The notes below the pieces were generated by a model. That model saw only the letters and a program-made list of their open reading frames with translations. It ran no database searches and was not told the origin of the DNA. Positions 19,927 to 30,666 of a DNA stretch of 64,000 nucleotides are shown here, one piece after another. The stretch's first letter is position 1; every line of letters starts with the position of its first letter. Location of the stretch: NCBI GenBank assembly GCA_930367215.1, contig OV884057.1:251188830-251252829 (forward strand), given 5' to 3'. The translations under genes and the position numbers were made by a program. The DNA comes from Pollenia angustigena. Taxonomy: Eukaryota; Arthropoda; Insecta; Diptera; Polleniidae.

Positions 19927-22290
19927 TCATTGCAAATTTATAAAATGGTTTCTAATGAGTTTATTTCTTTTAAGTTCATTTTTGATATTTATTATATTAA
20001 TTGGTATTTTATTGAATACTGTTGTCAATATCACTTGGAGGGTACTTCTTCCATATTCATTGATGTATCTATCGACCCTGTAACGTCCGTGTGCACGTCT
20101 TCTAGTATTTTGGGCATGATCAATTGGCTGCAGAAATCTTGTGTCGTTGTAGAATTCTTTTGTTAATGTGGTGTTGTATATGATTTTCACGTTTAAGAGA
20201 TGTAAGGATTTAGCACCGTTGAATGTTTTATGGTTTGTGTGGTGTATTGCGGGCTGTGAAGCTACGGGATTTAACATGTTGATGTTTGTTATTTGCTGAA
20301 CTACGTTATTATTTGCCTGGTGTTTTTTTTCCACAATATTTTTAATATATTGTCTTGAGTTTTTTGTAAGGTGCTGCTGTACTTTACATTTCCCCACGCT
20401 GCAATACCGTGTCTGATGTATGATTCAGCTAGTGCGTAGTAGGCTTGCAAAAGTACACTATAAGTAGCGCAGTTGCTCAAGTGATAAAGCATGTACGATG
20501 CTTTGCGAAGCTTTATTTGTAGTTGTTCTATGTGTCTCTTCCATTTATAATTTTCATCAACGTATACTCCAAGATATTTATAAACTGGTACTTTTTCTAT
20601 AATAGTTGAACAGGTATCCATTAGATTTGTGCTGTTGATGTTTACTTTATGTATACATTCGGTAGTATGGTATTTTAGTTCAACTGTTGAATTTGTAAAA
20701 TGAGACGGCTTAATGTGCATTATTTTCGTTTTACTAGCGTTTATGATAAGTCCGTTGTCGTGGCTCCATTTTGTTGCAATATCTAATTGCTTTTGCATTA
20801 AATCTTTTGCTTTTGATAAATTTGTGTCTGCAACTACTATGGCGGTGTCGTCTGCATAAGCGAAGGTTTTGCCTTCTTTAATAACTTTCAGCATATCATT
20901 TGCATAAATAATATATATTAACGGTCCCAGCTTAGATCCTTGTGGAACTCCGTAATCGTATGGTATTTTGTTACTTGTTCTGTTATTAATTTTTACGCGA
21001 TACGCTCTACATTCTAAGTAACTTGTGAACCATTTAAGTATGCTACCTCTTATGCCGTTTTTTTTTTCAAGTTTTTCTATTATTTTGGTGTGTGACAACG
21101 TGTCAAACGCTTTGCTGTAGTCGATGTACAGCACTAATACATGCATTTTTTTACTCAAACATCCGTTTATATATGTTGAGAAATTCCCCAAGAGCTTATT
21201 AATATTTTTACCCTTTTGGAAGCCATACTGGGTTTCGTGGATAATTTTATATTTTTGCAGAAAATTTCATATCCTTTTCACTACTACTTCTTCCAATATT
21301 TTGTCTACTACCGATAATATAGCTATTGGCCTGTAGTTATTGAAGTCCGTTTTATTACCGCTTTTATATACCGGTCTTATTAAGGAGGTTTTTAGCAATT
21401 CTGGTACAATTCCATTTTCTAAGCTAGAGAAAATTAGTTTAGTTATTATTGGTGTTAGAACATTTAAGTTCATTATGAGGTCTTTTGGACGTATACCATC
21501 TATCCCTGCTCCTTTGTTTATGTTTAGTGTGTTAATGATACTGTATATTTCTTCTTCACTTGGGTAATCCATATAAATTGTGTTTTGGGTTGCGATTTGT
21601 GTAATGTTTAGTGTTTTAATATTGCATGCGTGTATTATTTTTTTAAAATTTTTACTTAAATTTGTTGCAAAATTGTTCAATACATAATCTATCAGCTATG
21701 TGATGGAAACCGATTTGAAAAACGAAACGATTTGAAACCGAAAATAACGTTTTCAGTATCTTTTAAAATGGATTTTAAATACATATTCCTTTAATTTTCA
21801 GCCATTATTCTTTTAAATGTTATATTATATACGTTAAATGAAGTGTTTTCCGAACGAAAATTCAAGACTATAATACAGAAATGGATTTTAAAATCCCTCG
21901 AAATTCATCACACCTTTTAAAAGCGTTCGTTTTGAAATCGATCGATTTTCATCACATACCTGTATATTTCTGTTTTAAAATTTTTTATTACGACACTGTC
22001 AATGTTTGAACTAGTTTTTCCAATTATCTCATTTAAGAGCTGCCACGTCGCGCGGATATCATTTCTGTTTTCAATAAATTTTTTTTAAAAATAGTTGTTT
22101 TTATAGTATATTATTTTTTTGTTCACAGTATTTCTAAACTTTTTGTATTCTTCTTCGTATCTTTTATTTCTATGATTATTACGCCATTTTTTAAAACGTT
22201 TATCCCTAATATCACAATATTTAACTATGTATTTCATCGTTTATCCATGGGTTAATTGATCTCTTTACACTTGTTTTGTTAATTGTTAAT
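19927..22290 (-). pseudogene. LINE copy 2: linker, reverse transcriptase and C-terminal domain (broken)
   Basis: From 22290 downward the linker region is readable (PWINDEI, then RDKRFKKWR). The RT begins before the MITE at 21693-21962 and continues at 21680 with GAGIDGIRPKDL, NNYRPIAIL, then after a frameshift near 21265 YSKAFDTLSH, GVPQGSKLGP, YADDTAIV and YKYLGVYVDE (frame 21191-20301). A second frameshift near 20350 leads into the C-terminal part (NTRRRAHGRY, EYGRSTLQV), ending at 19927. The Asn-rich insertion of copy 1 is replaced here by a short AN-containing stretch. Confidence 0.85.
21693..21962. mobile_element. 270-bp MITE in LINE copy 2 (CAGCTATGTGATG ends)
   Basis: The left end CAGCTATGTGATGGAAA pairs with the right end TTTTCATCACATACCTG. 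The inner sequence continues the pairing (CGATTTGAAAA / TTTTGAAATCGATCG). It separates the linker from the RT of the LINE. Duplication length is uncertain: TA next to both ends is possible, and CAG...CTG would also suit hAT. Confidence 0.75.
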
Positions 22291-22459
22291 GAGTTTTGTA
22301 TATTTCATTAAAGGTTTCATGTAATTTATTGTAAAGATTATTTGTATTAGATGTTTGATTCATAATTGCGCTCCAATTCGTTTCTTGTATTTTTTATTTA
22401 TTTTGAAATTATTAAACTTTGGCCCCTGTCTAGATATGTTTTCCTTTACCTGACTGTTT

Positions 22460-23627
22460 ATTTCTTTGTTAACACAACAAAAGAGCGAATAGTGAACCGA
22501 TATTGTTGTCATCACTATTGATGTTTGTGCTTGTGTTGCTGTTGTTTTATTAGTTTTTAAAAAGAGATGGTCAATGCATCCCAGCGGGAAAATAAGGAAT
22601 TGATTACATAAATAGCTAAAAAAATAATGTGTTATTTTCGAAAGAATAATAATGCATTCATGGGAATCGAGAAGGTTATTTTATTGACACAATAATTATG
22701 ATTTGATTACCACTTATATTCTCACATTTGCAGAACAAGGAATGTATTGTTTCCATTCGTAAAAATGGTTTTTGTTTTTTCTTCTGTTCGTGACAATTAT
22801 TCGTATTTTTTTAGAATTATTTAAGTCATTCCCAGTATACATTTAAATAATTTATTACAATCCTAGGACATGTACTGTGTTAAGAATAATGAGTTCTGGA
22901 ATCAAATATTTATCAATATATGTATTACATTCTCGTTTCCTATTGATTACATCTTCCCGCTGGGATGTTCTTGCGTTTCTCTTTATATCTTCGCGTGTAC
23001 ATTCGTTTACCATACATTTTAAACCATTACATGTTGTCATATTAAGATATGTTGTTGTTGTGCTGTTTTCTTTTAAGGTATCAATATTAACATCTCCCAC
23101 TAATATTATCTCTTGTTTTTTCTTAATTTTATTTATTATCGTATCTAGTTCACTAATAAACAAGGAAACTCTTTCATGATGGGACGGTAGATGGAAAGTA
23201 TAGATGTAATTTTGTTATTGATATTAACGTCTATTTGAATCGTTTCAAATGATATTGTATTTAAGGAGATTTTACTAAATGTGAGGCTTTCTGCGATATA
23301 TACAGCAATTCCTCCACCTTTGCCTTCTCTGTTAAAGAATACAGAGTTGAAGCCTTGTATACTGTAAAAGGGGGTTTCACTGTCCATTATATTTGTTTCA
23401 ACTAAGACGATGAAATTTATTCTGCTTATTATATTATTAATTGCCGCTAGAAAGGATGAAAAATTTAACCTGAGGGAGCGTATTTTCATATATATTAATG
23501 ATATGGGATAACTTAAGGATTCTTTATTTATCTCATTGAAATTACTAAATATTCGTTTTTGGTTTTTATTCATTTTTTGTTTGTGTTTTCCTTTTTTTTT
23601 TTTTTTTTTTGATAAATATCTATGCAA
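22460..23627 (-). pseudogene. LINE copy 2: ORF2 start and endonuclease domain (broken)
   Basis: The ORF2 frame starts near 23627 and overlaps the end of ORF1. An endonuclease/exonuclease/phosphatase-type domain is recognisable by order: VLVETNI at about 23400, GKGGGIAVYIAES, then in a shifted frame GDVNID (GD(x)N motif), NGLKCMVNECTRE, and, beyond the nested MITE, IDHLFL and ISVHYSLF. In active enzymes the last block reads SDH; here the Asp is Val, so catalysis should be lost. Frameshifts occur near 23160 and around the MITE at 22577-22967. Confidence 0.78.
22577..22967. mobile_element. 391-bp MITE in LINE endonuclease (CATCCCAGCGGGAA ends)
   Basis: CATCCCAGCGGGAA at 22577-22590 and TTCCCGCTGGGATG at 22954-22967 are a perfect 14-bp inverted repeat. 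The LINE endonuclease frame stops making sense at the right end and resumes as IDHLFL at the left, which places both borders. AT-rich interior with no coding potential. Target duplication not resolved. Confidence 0.78.
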
Positions 23628-24465
23628 AATACTAATTGGTTTATTAACTCAATATCAGAAGTGTTATTGATAGTAAATAGTGGGGCATTTTCGTTTTTAC
23701 GGGCAAATATATTTCCATTTCGGACCCAAACAAATTTCCACTTTGCTTCCTTGGCCTTGTTTTTTGCTAGCCATAGAAGGCGTCGCACAGTGCTTTGGCC
23801 CATAGACATAAATCAAAAATAAAAACAAGTCTTATATTGTACTTAAAAATGTACAGATCGATAGATAACAAAATAATTAAAATGAATTTTGAAGAGTTTT
23901 TAAGATTTAACTCTTTTTGGCGGCGCTAGAGGGCGCCAAAGTTTGAGAATTTATAGTAAAAAGGGCCAAACAACTACTTGAGTCTTACATGCTTTAGGAA
24001 AATGTTGTAAAACTATTGTTTTTTAAAGCACGAGATTGAAATTTTTTTCTGTAGTAGTTTACTATATTTAGAACTAACTGTAAAAAAATTTTATTGAATT
24101 ATTTTCTCATAAGTGTTTTTTTATGGGTTTGAAAAATGCTTATTATTTACTTAAGCTCTAAAAATTTCCTAACTTTGATGGAATATTAAAAAAAAAAGAA
24201 AAATACCGTCTATAGGTTTTTTTCTGACTTCGAATATTTAGACTGTTTTATAATAACTACAAGAAAAAAAATTGAAAAAATTTTACCACAACTTGAAAAA
24301 AAATGTATTTAAAAAAAAGCTATTTTCGTGATTTTCGCTCAAATTTTCATATATTGAATTAGTTTAAAAAAAATAAACTAGGAACATAATAAGAAATATT
24401 AAGGTATTAAAGTAGCTTTATGTAATTATAATGAAACGTAACTAATAACTAAAATAAATTTCAGG

Positions 24466-24764
24466 ATGCTTGTCCGAAGAAGCATTGGAAGTCAACCACA
24501 AAATCGTGAGAAAAACCAGACTTTCCCATACGAGAAAAACGTCACGACGACACTCATAAAGATTTAATGACTCATTTAATACATTCCTCAGATCCGTTGT
24601 TATCTTCAAACAGGAATCCAAAGACTAAAAAAAATATATTTTTTGAAGAAGTTGAGAAATATATACTGAGAGAAAATGTACCAGTTAAAGATGACGAAAC
24701 AAATGTTTTGTTGAGCGGCAATATTTTTTTGGAAGAATTCAGTACTGAAGATGATTTATTGTAA
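24466..24764 (+). pseudogene. Transib transposase C-terminal exon (copy A)
   Basis: After AAATTTCAG, a good 3' splice site, an open segment reads GCLSEEALEVNHK, then SHTRKTSRR and LMTHLIHSSDP, with an acidic tail and a stop at 24764. In Transib transposases the motif LSEEALE...R...SR...L..SSDP lies near the C-terminus. It corresponds to the RAG1 segment holding the third catalytic acidic residue (the Glu after the SEGNE-like motif). The exon is a little over 30 codons before the first Met and about 98 codons in total. Upstream exons are absent. The same exon with the same splice acceptor is in copy B. Confidence 0.75.
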
Positions 24765-24854
24765 TTAAAAAATATGAACATACATATGTAAATAATAAAT
24801 AAATTAGTTTAAAGAAAATAAATTAGGAATATAATAAGAAATAAATTCAAATAA

Positions 24855-25505
24855 TTCGTTAGATCGGCTCAGAATCACTTTCTGAGTCGATCTAACGATG
24901 TCCGTCCAACCGGCTGGCGGTCCATGCAACCTTGTGCATACAGATGAAATTTGTCCCAGAGGCTCTGACTGGTACAAGGACCAAGCCTATTAAAAATGGA
25001 ACGAATCGGTCCATAATTTTACAAAAGCCAGCTTGTTACATCGGCAAGATTAAATTTGGTCCAAACCAAACTAATTTTATTGCAATCAAAATCAGCTTAT
25101 CAAATTGTATTAGAATCTTTCTATTTTTCTATTTTATCATTCTCCCGAAAAAGCTTTTAATGCCAGCTTCCTTAAAAATATTAGTATTTACATACAAATT
25201 GGCGACAATGACTTTTACGATAGCTACTAAGTCATGACAAAATGTTGTCCAGATAGGTCCAAAATTAACTGTAGGTTCCATATAAACCCTCATCCAAAAA
25301 ACTCATATACGGAGCTTAAGATATCTAAACAATATTCGGGAGAAAGAACTTTTAAACGAATCTTAACCTCATAACATAATTTTGTTCTGGCGGGTCCATG
25401 ATTGCCCATGGGTCCCAAATAGATTACATTCTAGGAAATTTGTTTTTAAATACTATACTATAGGGTATCACATGGCTTGACCGATTATACTTTCTTACTT
25501 GTTAT
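24855..25505 (-). repeat. Dispersed hairpin-ended repeat nested in Transib copy A
   Basis: On the minus strand it starts AACAAGTAAGAAAGTATAAT and runs through AGGCTTGGTCC, CCTTGTGC and GAAAGTGATTCTGAG to about 24855. The same order of words is found at 36472-37153, so this is an independent repeat family carried inside the Transib copies. Confidence 0.6.
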
Positions 25506-27163
25506 TTTTGCAAGAGCATTTTAAGCGTTTTTAACTCGTTTTTTATTAAATGATGTTTTTGTATTTTTCACATTAATAATCCGATTCTACCAAAATTCGG
25601 CACACATATATATCTAACAAATATCAATTCCCGTACCAAATTTCATTACGATTGGATAATTTTTGAAAGTGTTATAGCATTTTTAAGAAAAAGGATATAT
25701 GGCAGGACCTTGAGTCCTTGTTCAGATGTAAATGAAAATTTGCACAAACGTTGCTAGTTGTGTGTGTATTAGCCAGACCATTTTTTGTAGTTTTGTGGGC
25801 ATTATTGAAGCTAAAATTACATTTTTCCATTTCAGGACACATGGGAGGTAGACGTGTCCTTGAACCGATTTCTCCAAAAAATCATATTTTTCTTAACTAA
25901 GCTATTTTATGCTAGTGTACGAAATTTCAAAAATTTCTGACATCTCCTTCTATTTATGCACTGTGGGTCGGTTACTAAATGTAAGTTGGTCGTTTATGTA
26001 TATAAAGTTGTTATTGTCGCCACTGTCATCATTATTGTTTACAATTTTTGATTCTACTCTATGTTTATTTATTTTGCCCATTAATTCATTCTTTTTACCA
26101 AAAGAGGAGAATTCGACTATTATTTTTTCTTTCTGTTTTTTAAGCGATATGCTTGATTAATATCTCTTACATTGATTTCTACATTAAGAGATGTGCCAAT
26201 TGTTTTGATGACTTCGACAGCAGAGAGTTCTGTATTTGTTATATTTTTTATTTCAATGTTTTGGTTTATCATTTGCTGCTCCAGTTTGTTTATGCGTGCA
26301 TCCAATATGTCTATTTGTTGATCCCTTTTCTTGTCTTTCTCATTGAGTTCTTTTACTTGAGTAACTAGTGTTGTTAAAGTTGTTGTTATTTTACTTAGTG
26401 CGAATTGAGTTTCTTCTTTAATTTGAAGATTTGATGCGTTTATATTTGCTGAGAGTTTTTCCATTGTTTCTTTGACCTCTTTCAGATCTGATTTAAATTC
26501 AGTTACATCCGACTGAAAAGAGTCTAATTTTGTGTTGACAGAGGTCAATGACATTGTCTCTTTATATTTTTTGGCCTGATCTTTCTCTAAATTCTGATCA
26601 TCGTCATCAGTTCGTGCCTTTTTTTTATTGTTTGTTTCATCAAAGACAAATGCTTGGTACATGGTGTTAGGGGATTTGCTTCGTGGTTTGCATATTTGGC
26701 ATTTCCATGACGTTTTTCTCTCACCATACATACTAAGATATGTGCTTTCAGACAACGGAGAACAGGTAGAGAAGTGGTAGTTAGAGTTACAATTGTAACA
26801 CTTAACATTATTTATAGATGTTATTGCTATTTTACAATGGTTGCATATAATTTGATTTGATTGACTAATTTTTTTTCTCTTTTTTTTTTTTTTTGGAACT
26901 CTTGATTTTTTTATAATTTTTTATTGTTTTTCCTTCTCTTTTTTTTCTACACTTTTAATTTTTAATTGAATTTGCAGTTTTTTATTAAAAATTGGTTGTT
27001 TTAAACCAAGTAATTTCTTGATTTATAGGTAGTTCGTTTGGTGGCACTTTGCTTTTTCTTTTTTGTACACTTGATTATTTTAATTTAAAGTTTTAAGGGT
27101 GATTTTGTTTGGCTTTAGGGCACCAGTAGAAAAAACACAACCGTTTGCAACGAAGTTCGGCAC

Positions 27164-27390
27164 TGAGCTAGAACTGAACTAGAACTGAACTAGAACTGAA
27201 CTAGAACTGAACTAGAACTGAACTAGGGCTGAACTAGAACTGAACTAGAACTGAACTAGAACTGAATTAGAACTGAACTAGAACTGAACTAGAACTGAAC
27301 TAGCACTTAACTAGCACTGAACTAGAACTGAACTAGAACTGAACTAGAACTGAACTAGAACTGAACCAGAACTAAACTAGAACTGAACTT
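27164..27390. repeat. (TGAACTAGAAC)n minisatellite, right block
   Basis: About 20 units with scattered substitutions (TAGGGC, TAGCAC, ACCAGAAC). It begins TGAGCTAGAAC directly after the 5' end of LINE copy 2 and decays into unique sequence after 27390. Confidence 0.93.
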
Positions 27391-28845
27391 TAACTTAAAC
27401 ATTATTGAATCTCCTAACCAATTTTAATTTAGATCTTACTAACGGTTGTAAGTCGTGCCGTATCTGCTGTTGCTCTATTCTCTTTGTACCACATGTTTTT
27501 CGTCCAGTTGAAGACCAGTTTCGTCCACGTCTTTTTCGAATAAACAGGGCCGGGGCTCGTCATTTGTTAAACGTGGATTTTTGGTGGCCGAAAATCGAAA
27601 ATTCTGTTTATTCAAGTATATAGAGAATCGAAAAGGACTTTCATACCCCATGGCGATTTTCGATGAAAACAATCATTCCTTATTATTAAAGAATATAGAG
27701 CTTCATTTTGTTATTGAAGTGTATTTTATATATGTTTACTTCAAAAATTCCAAAGCAGAATTGACACTTACCACCACTTGCAAAAATTATAGCATCTTTC
27801 GATGTGGCGATGACCCTTGACAAAGAGACGCTTGTAGAAAAATAAAATCCGCTATTCTATTAAATAAATTTTCAACATATTTTCTTTTATATTTATTTCC
27901 TTATATTATAATCACTCATTTATTTCAATAATTCTGTTTTAATCAATACTTGACCAGCTTTTATTATTATCTTTGTTTAAATATATTTTATCATACTTAA
28001 ATTTTTCTTTTTTTTCACTTTCCTTCTAATGTTTTCTTCAATTTTCGCTGCAATTTCATAAGTTTTTATTATTAAAAAAGAAATGAAGGGGAATTTTTTA
28101 GACTTTTTTAATGCAGAAATAGCTTTTATATTTTTCATTTATGTAGGAGAAAAGCATACTTTTATAAGTCTGTGTATATGAGTGTATTATAAACTTTTGT
28201 TCTAAATTAAAACACCTCATGCCCACCTTTTTTCTTTATTTCCTAAAATGTTCAATCTTTTTTTTTGTATATTCGTGTTATTTTTTCTTCTATTTCATCT
28301 AAAATTGAATAAGAGGAATTAAACTTGCCAGGCACGTTGCAAGACGAACAATTTTATTCGTGATGATATTCGTTGATGATGGATACTGGTACTATTGCTA
28401 ACGGAATTAGTGTCAGTGCTACTGGGTGGAGAGATGGTGTGAGTTTGTTAAACAGACTCATAAACACAGTTTGATAGAGAGAGATGTAAAGGGACTAATT
28501 ATTAAGGAGGATTAAAATGTAATACAATTTACTGCATGCAGACACAACCAAAACAAACACATACACTCTCACTTAGCAAAAAAAAAAAAAAGAATTCGAT
28601 TTGAGAACATGATAAGTGAAAACATATGGCAGCAAATTTAATTTATTTTTGTGGTTTATAAAAAGCAGCTCAAGAGAAGAAGCAAAAATAATAAAAAAAT
28701 TGTTTTTAAAACTTTAATACTTAAAAAAATTCAGTTTATATTTTGCATTTTAATAAATCGGTATTTATAAGATATTTTCCCTTGCACTTCAAATGAACAG
28801 CTAGTTTTATGAATAGTTTTTTTTTTTTCAAATGAATAAACATTT
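27391..28845. other. Non-coding spacer, nothing recognised
   Basis: Part of this stretch (28300-28560) is of ordinary complexity and without copies elsewhere in the window, so it may be unique host DNA. No conserved frame or RNA was recognised. The opposed 65-79-codon frames around 27475-27820 show no family features. Confidence 0.4.
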
Positions 28846-29857
28846 CTGTGGCCGTATGGAAAAACTAGATAACTGCATTTTTTTAAAACACGAGAAAAAC
28901 ACACTTTAAGTTTTAAACATAGTTCGCTTATTATTTCATATGAATTTATGTTATTATGCATGCGCACTTAACAAAACATAATTTTAAATAATGTTAAAGA
29001 TTTCTGGTCCCATTAAACTAATTTTTGGACATAAAAACCAAAAATCAGTGTCAGTTAACTTGTTTTTTCGAAAAGTGGAGTTATCTAGTTTTTTCGAAAA
29101 AATTTTTTTTTCTCAAATTATATTCATATTTTACGGAATTAAGGCAACTTAAGTAATGATATGTGGGAAAACATTAACTATTTGGCTCAGCACGTTAATT
29201 TACCCGTTTTTTTACGAAAAGATGGAGTTATCCAGTTTTTCCAAACATTATTTTTTTTCCTTTTATGCTTATATATCAAAAAATAAGCCGAGTTTTTGTC
29301 TGTTTTTATGCAAATACTTAATTAAAAAGTTTACCCTTCTTGATGTTATGAAATTCATAGGCCAGTTTTTGGGACGTGGATTAACGTTATACTCGGTTTA
29401 ACAAAGGTTGAAATTGAAAACAGCTATTGAGTTTGTGGTTTATTTTATTTCAATAAACATTAAAATTTTAAACAAAAGGTGTTCGTTAAATTTTTATAAT
29501 AAACTTCGTAATAAAATCGTTTTTAGTTTAGCTGACCAAAACCATTGTCTTAGGCTTCTACTTTGTTTGTTAATGTTCTCTAAAAAAACATAATAGTTAC
29601 ACGTACGTGCAAAAAAATGTCAAAATCCACGGAAAAAATATTGTTTAATTGACTGTTACTTTTTTTAATTGTGTTTTTTTGAGGTAAGTGCCATTTCATA
29701 AGATTTATTTTTAATTTAATTCCAATTCTCAATTCTCCGGTTGATGAGCATTTAACATTGAGAAGATCGTCAAGGTTCCAGAGAAAATAATTTTATAATA
29801 TTAAAATTGTATTAGTATTAAATATCATATTGTGTTAAAAATATGAATATGTTCTTA

Positions 29858-30042
29858 CACTCGATTTACATGATGAATTTAATGACGTCCAATTTTGGAC
29901 GTCATTTTTTGTTTGGTAGCAAGCGGTGTAGAGAAGAAAGAGGGGTAGAAAAATAGACATGATTTCTGTTTTCCCATCCTCTTTCTTCTCTACACCGACG
30001 TCTAAAACTGGACGTCATAAAATTCATCATGTAAATTGAGTG
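29858..30042. mobile_element. 185-bp palindromic MITE with TTA duplications
   Basis: CACTCGATTTACATGATGAA at the left is inverted at the right (CATCATGTAAATTGAGTG). Pairing continues through GACGTCCA and GGTGTAGAGAAGAAAGAG, so almost the whole element folds. TTA flanks both sides (29855-29857, 30043-30045). The short TIR, 3-bp TTA duplication and size fit PIF/Harbinger MITEs; a TA-duplicating Tc1/mariner element is the alternative. Confidence 0.8.
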
Positions 30043-30077
30043 TTAGTTAAATTTAAAAATAAAGAAATTTACTGCGA

Positions 30078-30201
30078 GGCCCACAATGTCGACAAGAACA
30101 TTTCTTTCGCATATTTATATTGAAAACAATAATAAAAAACTAAAATTTTTTTGTTTTCAATATAAATAAACAAAAGAAATGTTCTTGTCGACATCGTGGA
30201 C
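30078..30201. repeat. 124-bp perfect-stem palindrome
   Basis: CACAATGTCGACAAGAACAT is inverted at the right as ATGTTCTTGTCGACATCGTG. Pairing continues through TTTATATTGAAAACAA to a short AT loop. It could be a MITE or the relic of an inverted duplication. Confidence 0.75.
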
Positions 30202-30396
30202 AGGGCAGTTAATTTGTTTTTATTTAAAGAAATCTGTGGCCGTATATAAAAACTATGTTACTCCATTTTTTTAATAAAATTTGCTTGTCTTCCAGATTTA
30301 TTCCAAGAAAAAAAACTGCATAAAAAAATTATAATTATTTTTGTACGTAAAAATACCTTAATATTATCTTTGCAACAGAAACATAAAAAAAAAAAA

Positions 30397-30666
30397 ATAA
30401 TAAAAATAAAATAGTTGAGCTCGAGGCCTGGATTGTTCTTTAAAATTCTTCTTTATTTATTTCCAATATTTCGCTACTCTTCGAGTAGCATCCTCAGGGA
30501 GTATAATGGATTTTAAATAAACAAACAAAATTCCAAAAATTGTTTCTCCTTTCCTTATCTTTGCTTTTAACTCGTCATCATAAATATTAAATAAATAGTT
30601 AACAGCAAAGATAAAATGTTAAAGAACAATCCAGGCCTCGAGCTCAACTATTTTATTTTTATTATT
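30397..30666. mobile_element. 270-bp element with 48-bp inverted ends
   Basis: TAGTTGAGCTCGAGGCCTGG plus flanking A/T-rich bases at the left is repeated inverted at 30620-30666, about 48 bp and almost perfect. On the minus strand the interior contains CTGAGGATGCTACTCGAAGA followed by GTAGCGAAA. That is a CTGANGA box, a 7-bp stem and a GAAA box, reminiscent of the hammerhead core found in Penelope-like elements. Class not assigned. Confidence 0.65.

Larger units (their letters stand above)
23786..25965. mobile_element. Transib-derived element with CACAGTG termini (copy A)
   Basis: The left terminus is CACAGTGC (23786-23793) and the right terminus GCACTGTG (25958-25965). The flanking 5 bp are CGTCG (23781-23785) and GGTCG (25966-25970), a GC-rich 5-bp duplication with one mismatch. 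CACAGTG-like TIRs and 5-bp GC-rich duplications are characteristic of Transib. The interior carries a Transib C-terminal exon (24460-24764) and another dispersed repeat (about 24855-25505). Copy B at 58166-62797 shares the CACAGTG end, followed inward by GGCCCATAGACATAAAT. At 2.18 kb it lacks most of a transposase and is non-autonomous. Confidence 0.85.
23620..26910 (-). pseudogene. LINE copy 2: ORF1 with PHD-like zinc finger, interrupted by Transib element
   Basis: The N-terminal part (26910-25971) contains CNHC, then CYNC, H and C, then CQIC: a C-x2-C...C-x2-C...H-x4-C...C-x2-C pattern as in the PHD fingers of CR1-group ORF1 proteins. A coiled-coil-like segment rich in K, E and L follows (about 26550-26250), then AYRLKN. 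A one-base slip in an A run near 26125 breaks the frame. The C-terminal part (23780-23620) contains KWKFVWVRNG and is the usual ORF1 end. The two parts are contiguous if the insertion 23786-25965 plus one 5-bp duplicate is removed, which independently fixes the insertion borders. Confidence 0.8.
19728..27163 (-). mobile_element. Near full-length non-LTR retrotransposon in the minisatellite (copy 2), with three nested insertions
   Basis: On the minus strand the element runs from 27163, against a TGAGCTAGAAC unit, to a poly(A)-like tail (T-rich 19728-19756) against ...CTAGAAC. The order is 5' UTR, ORF1 with PHD-like finger, apurinic-type endonuclease, linker, RT and C-terminal domain, as in CR1-group elements. 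Removing the insertions at 21693-21962, 22577-22967 and 23786-25965 leaves about 4.6 kb. The RT differs strongly from copy 1 (different subfamily), yet the two share the 3' UTR motif and the target. Frameshifts and a lost catalytic residue show that it is dead. Confidence 0.88.
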
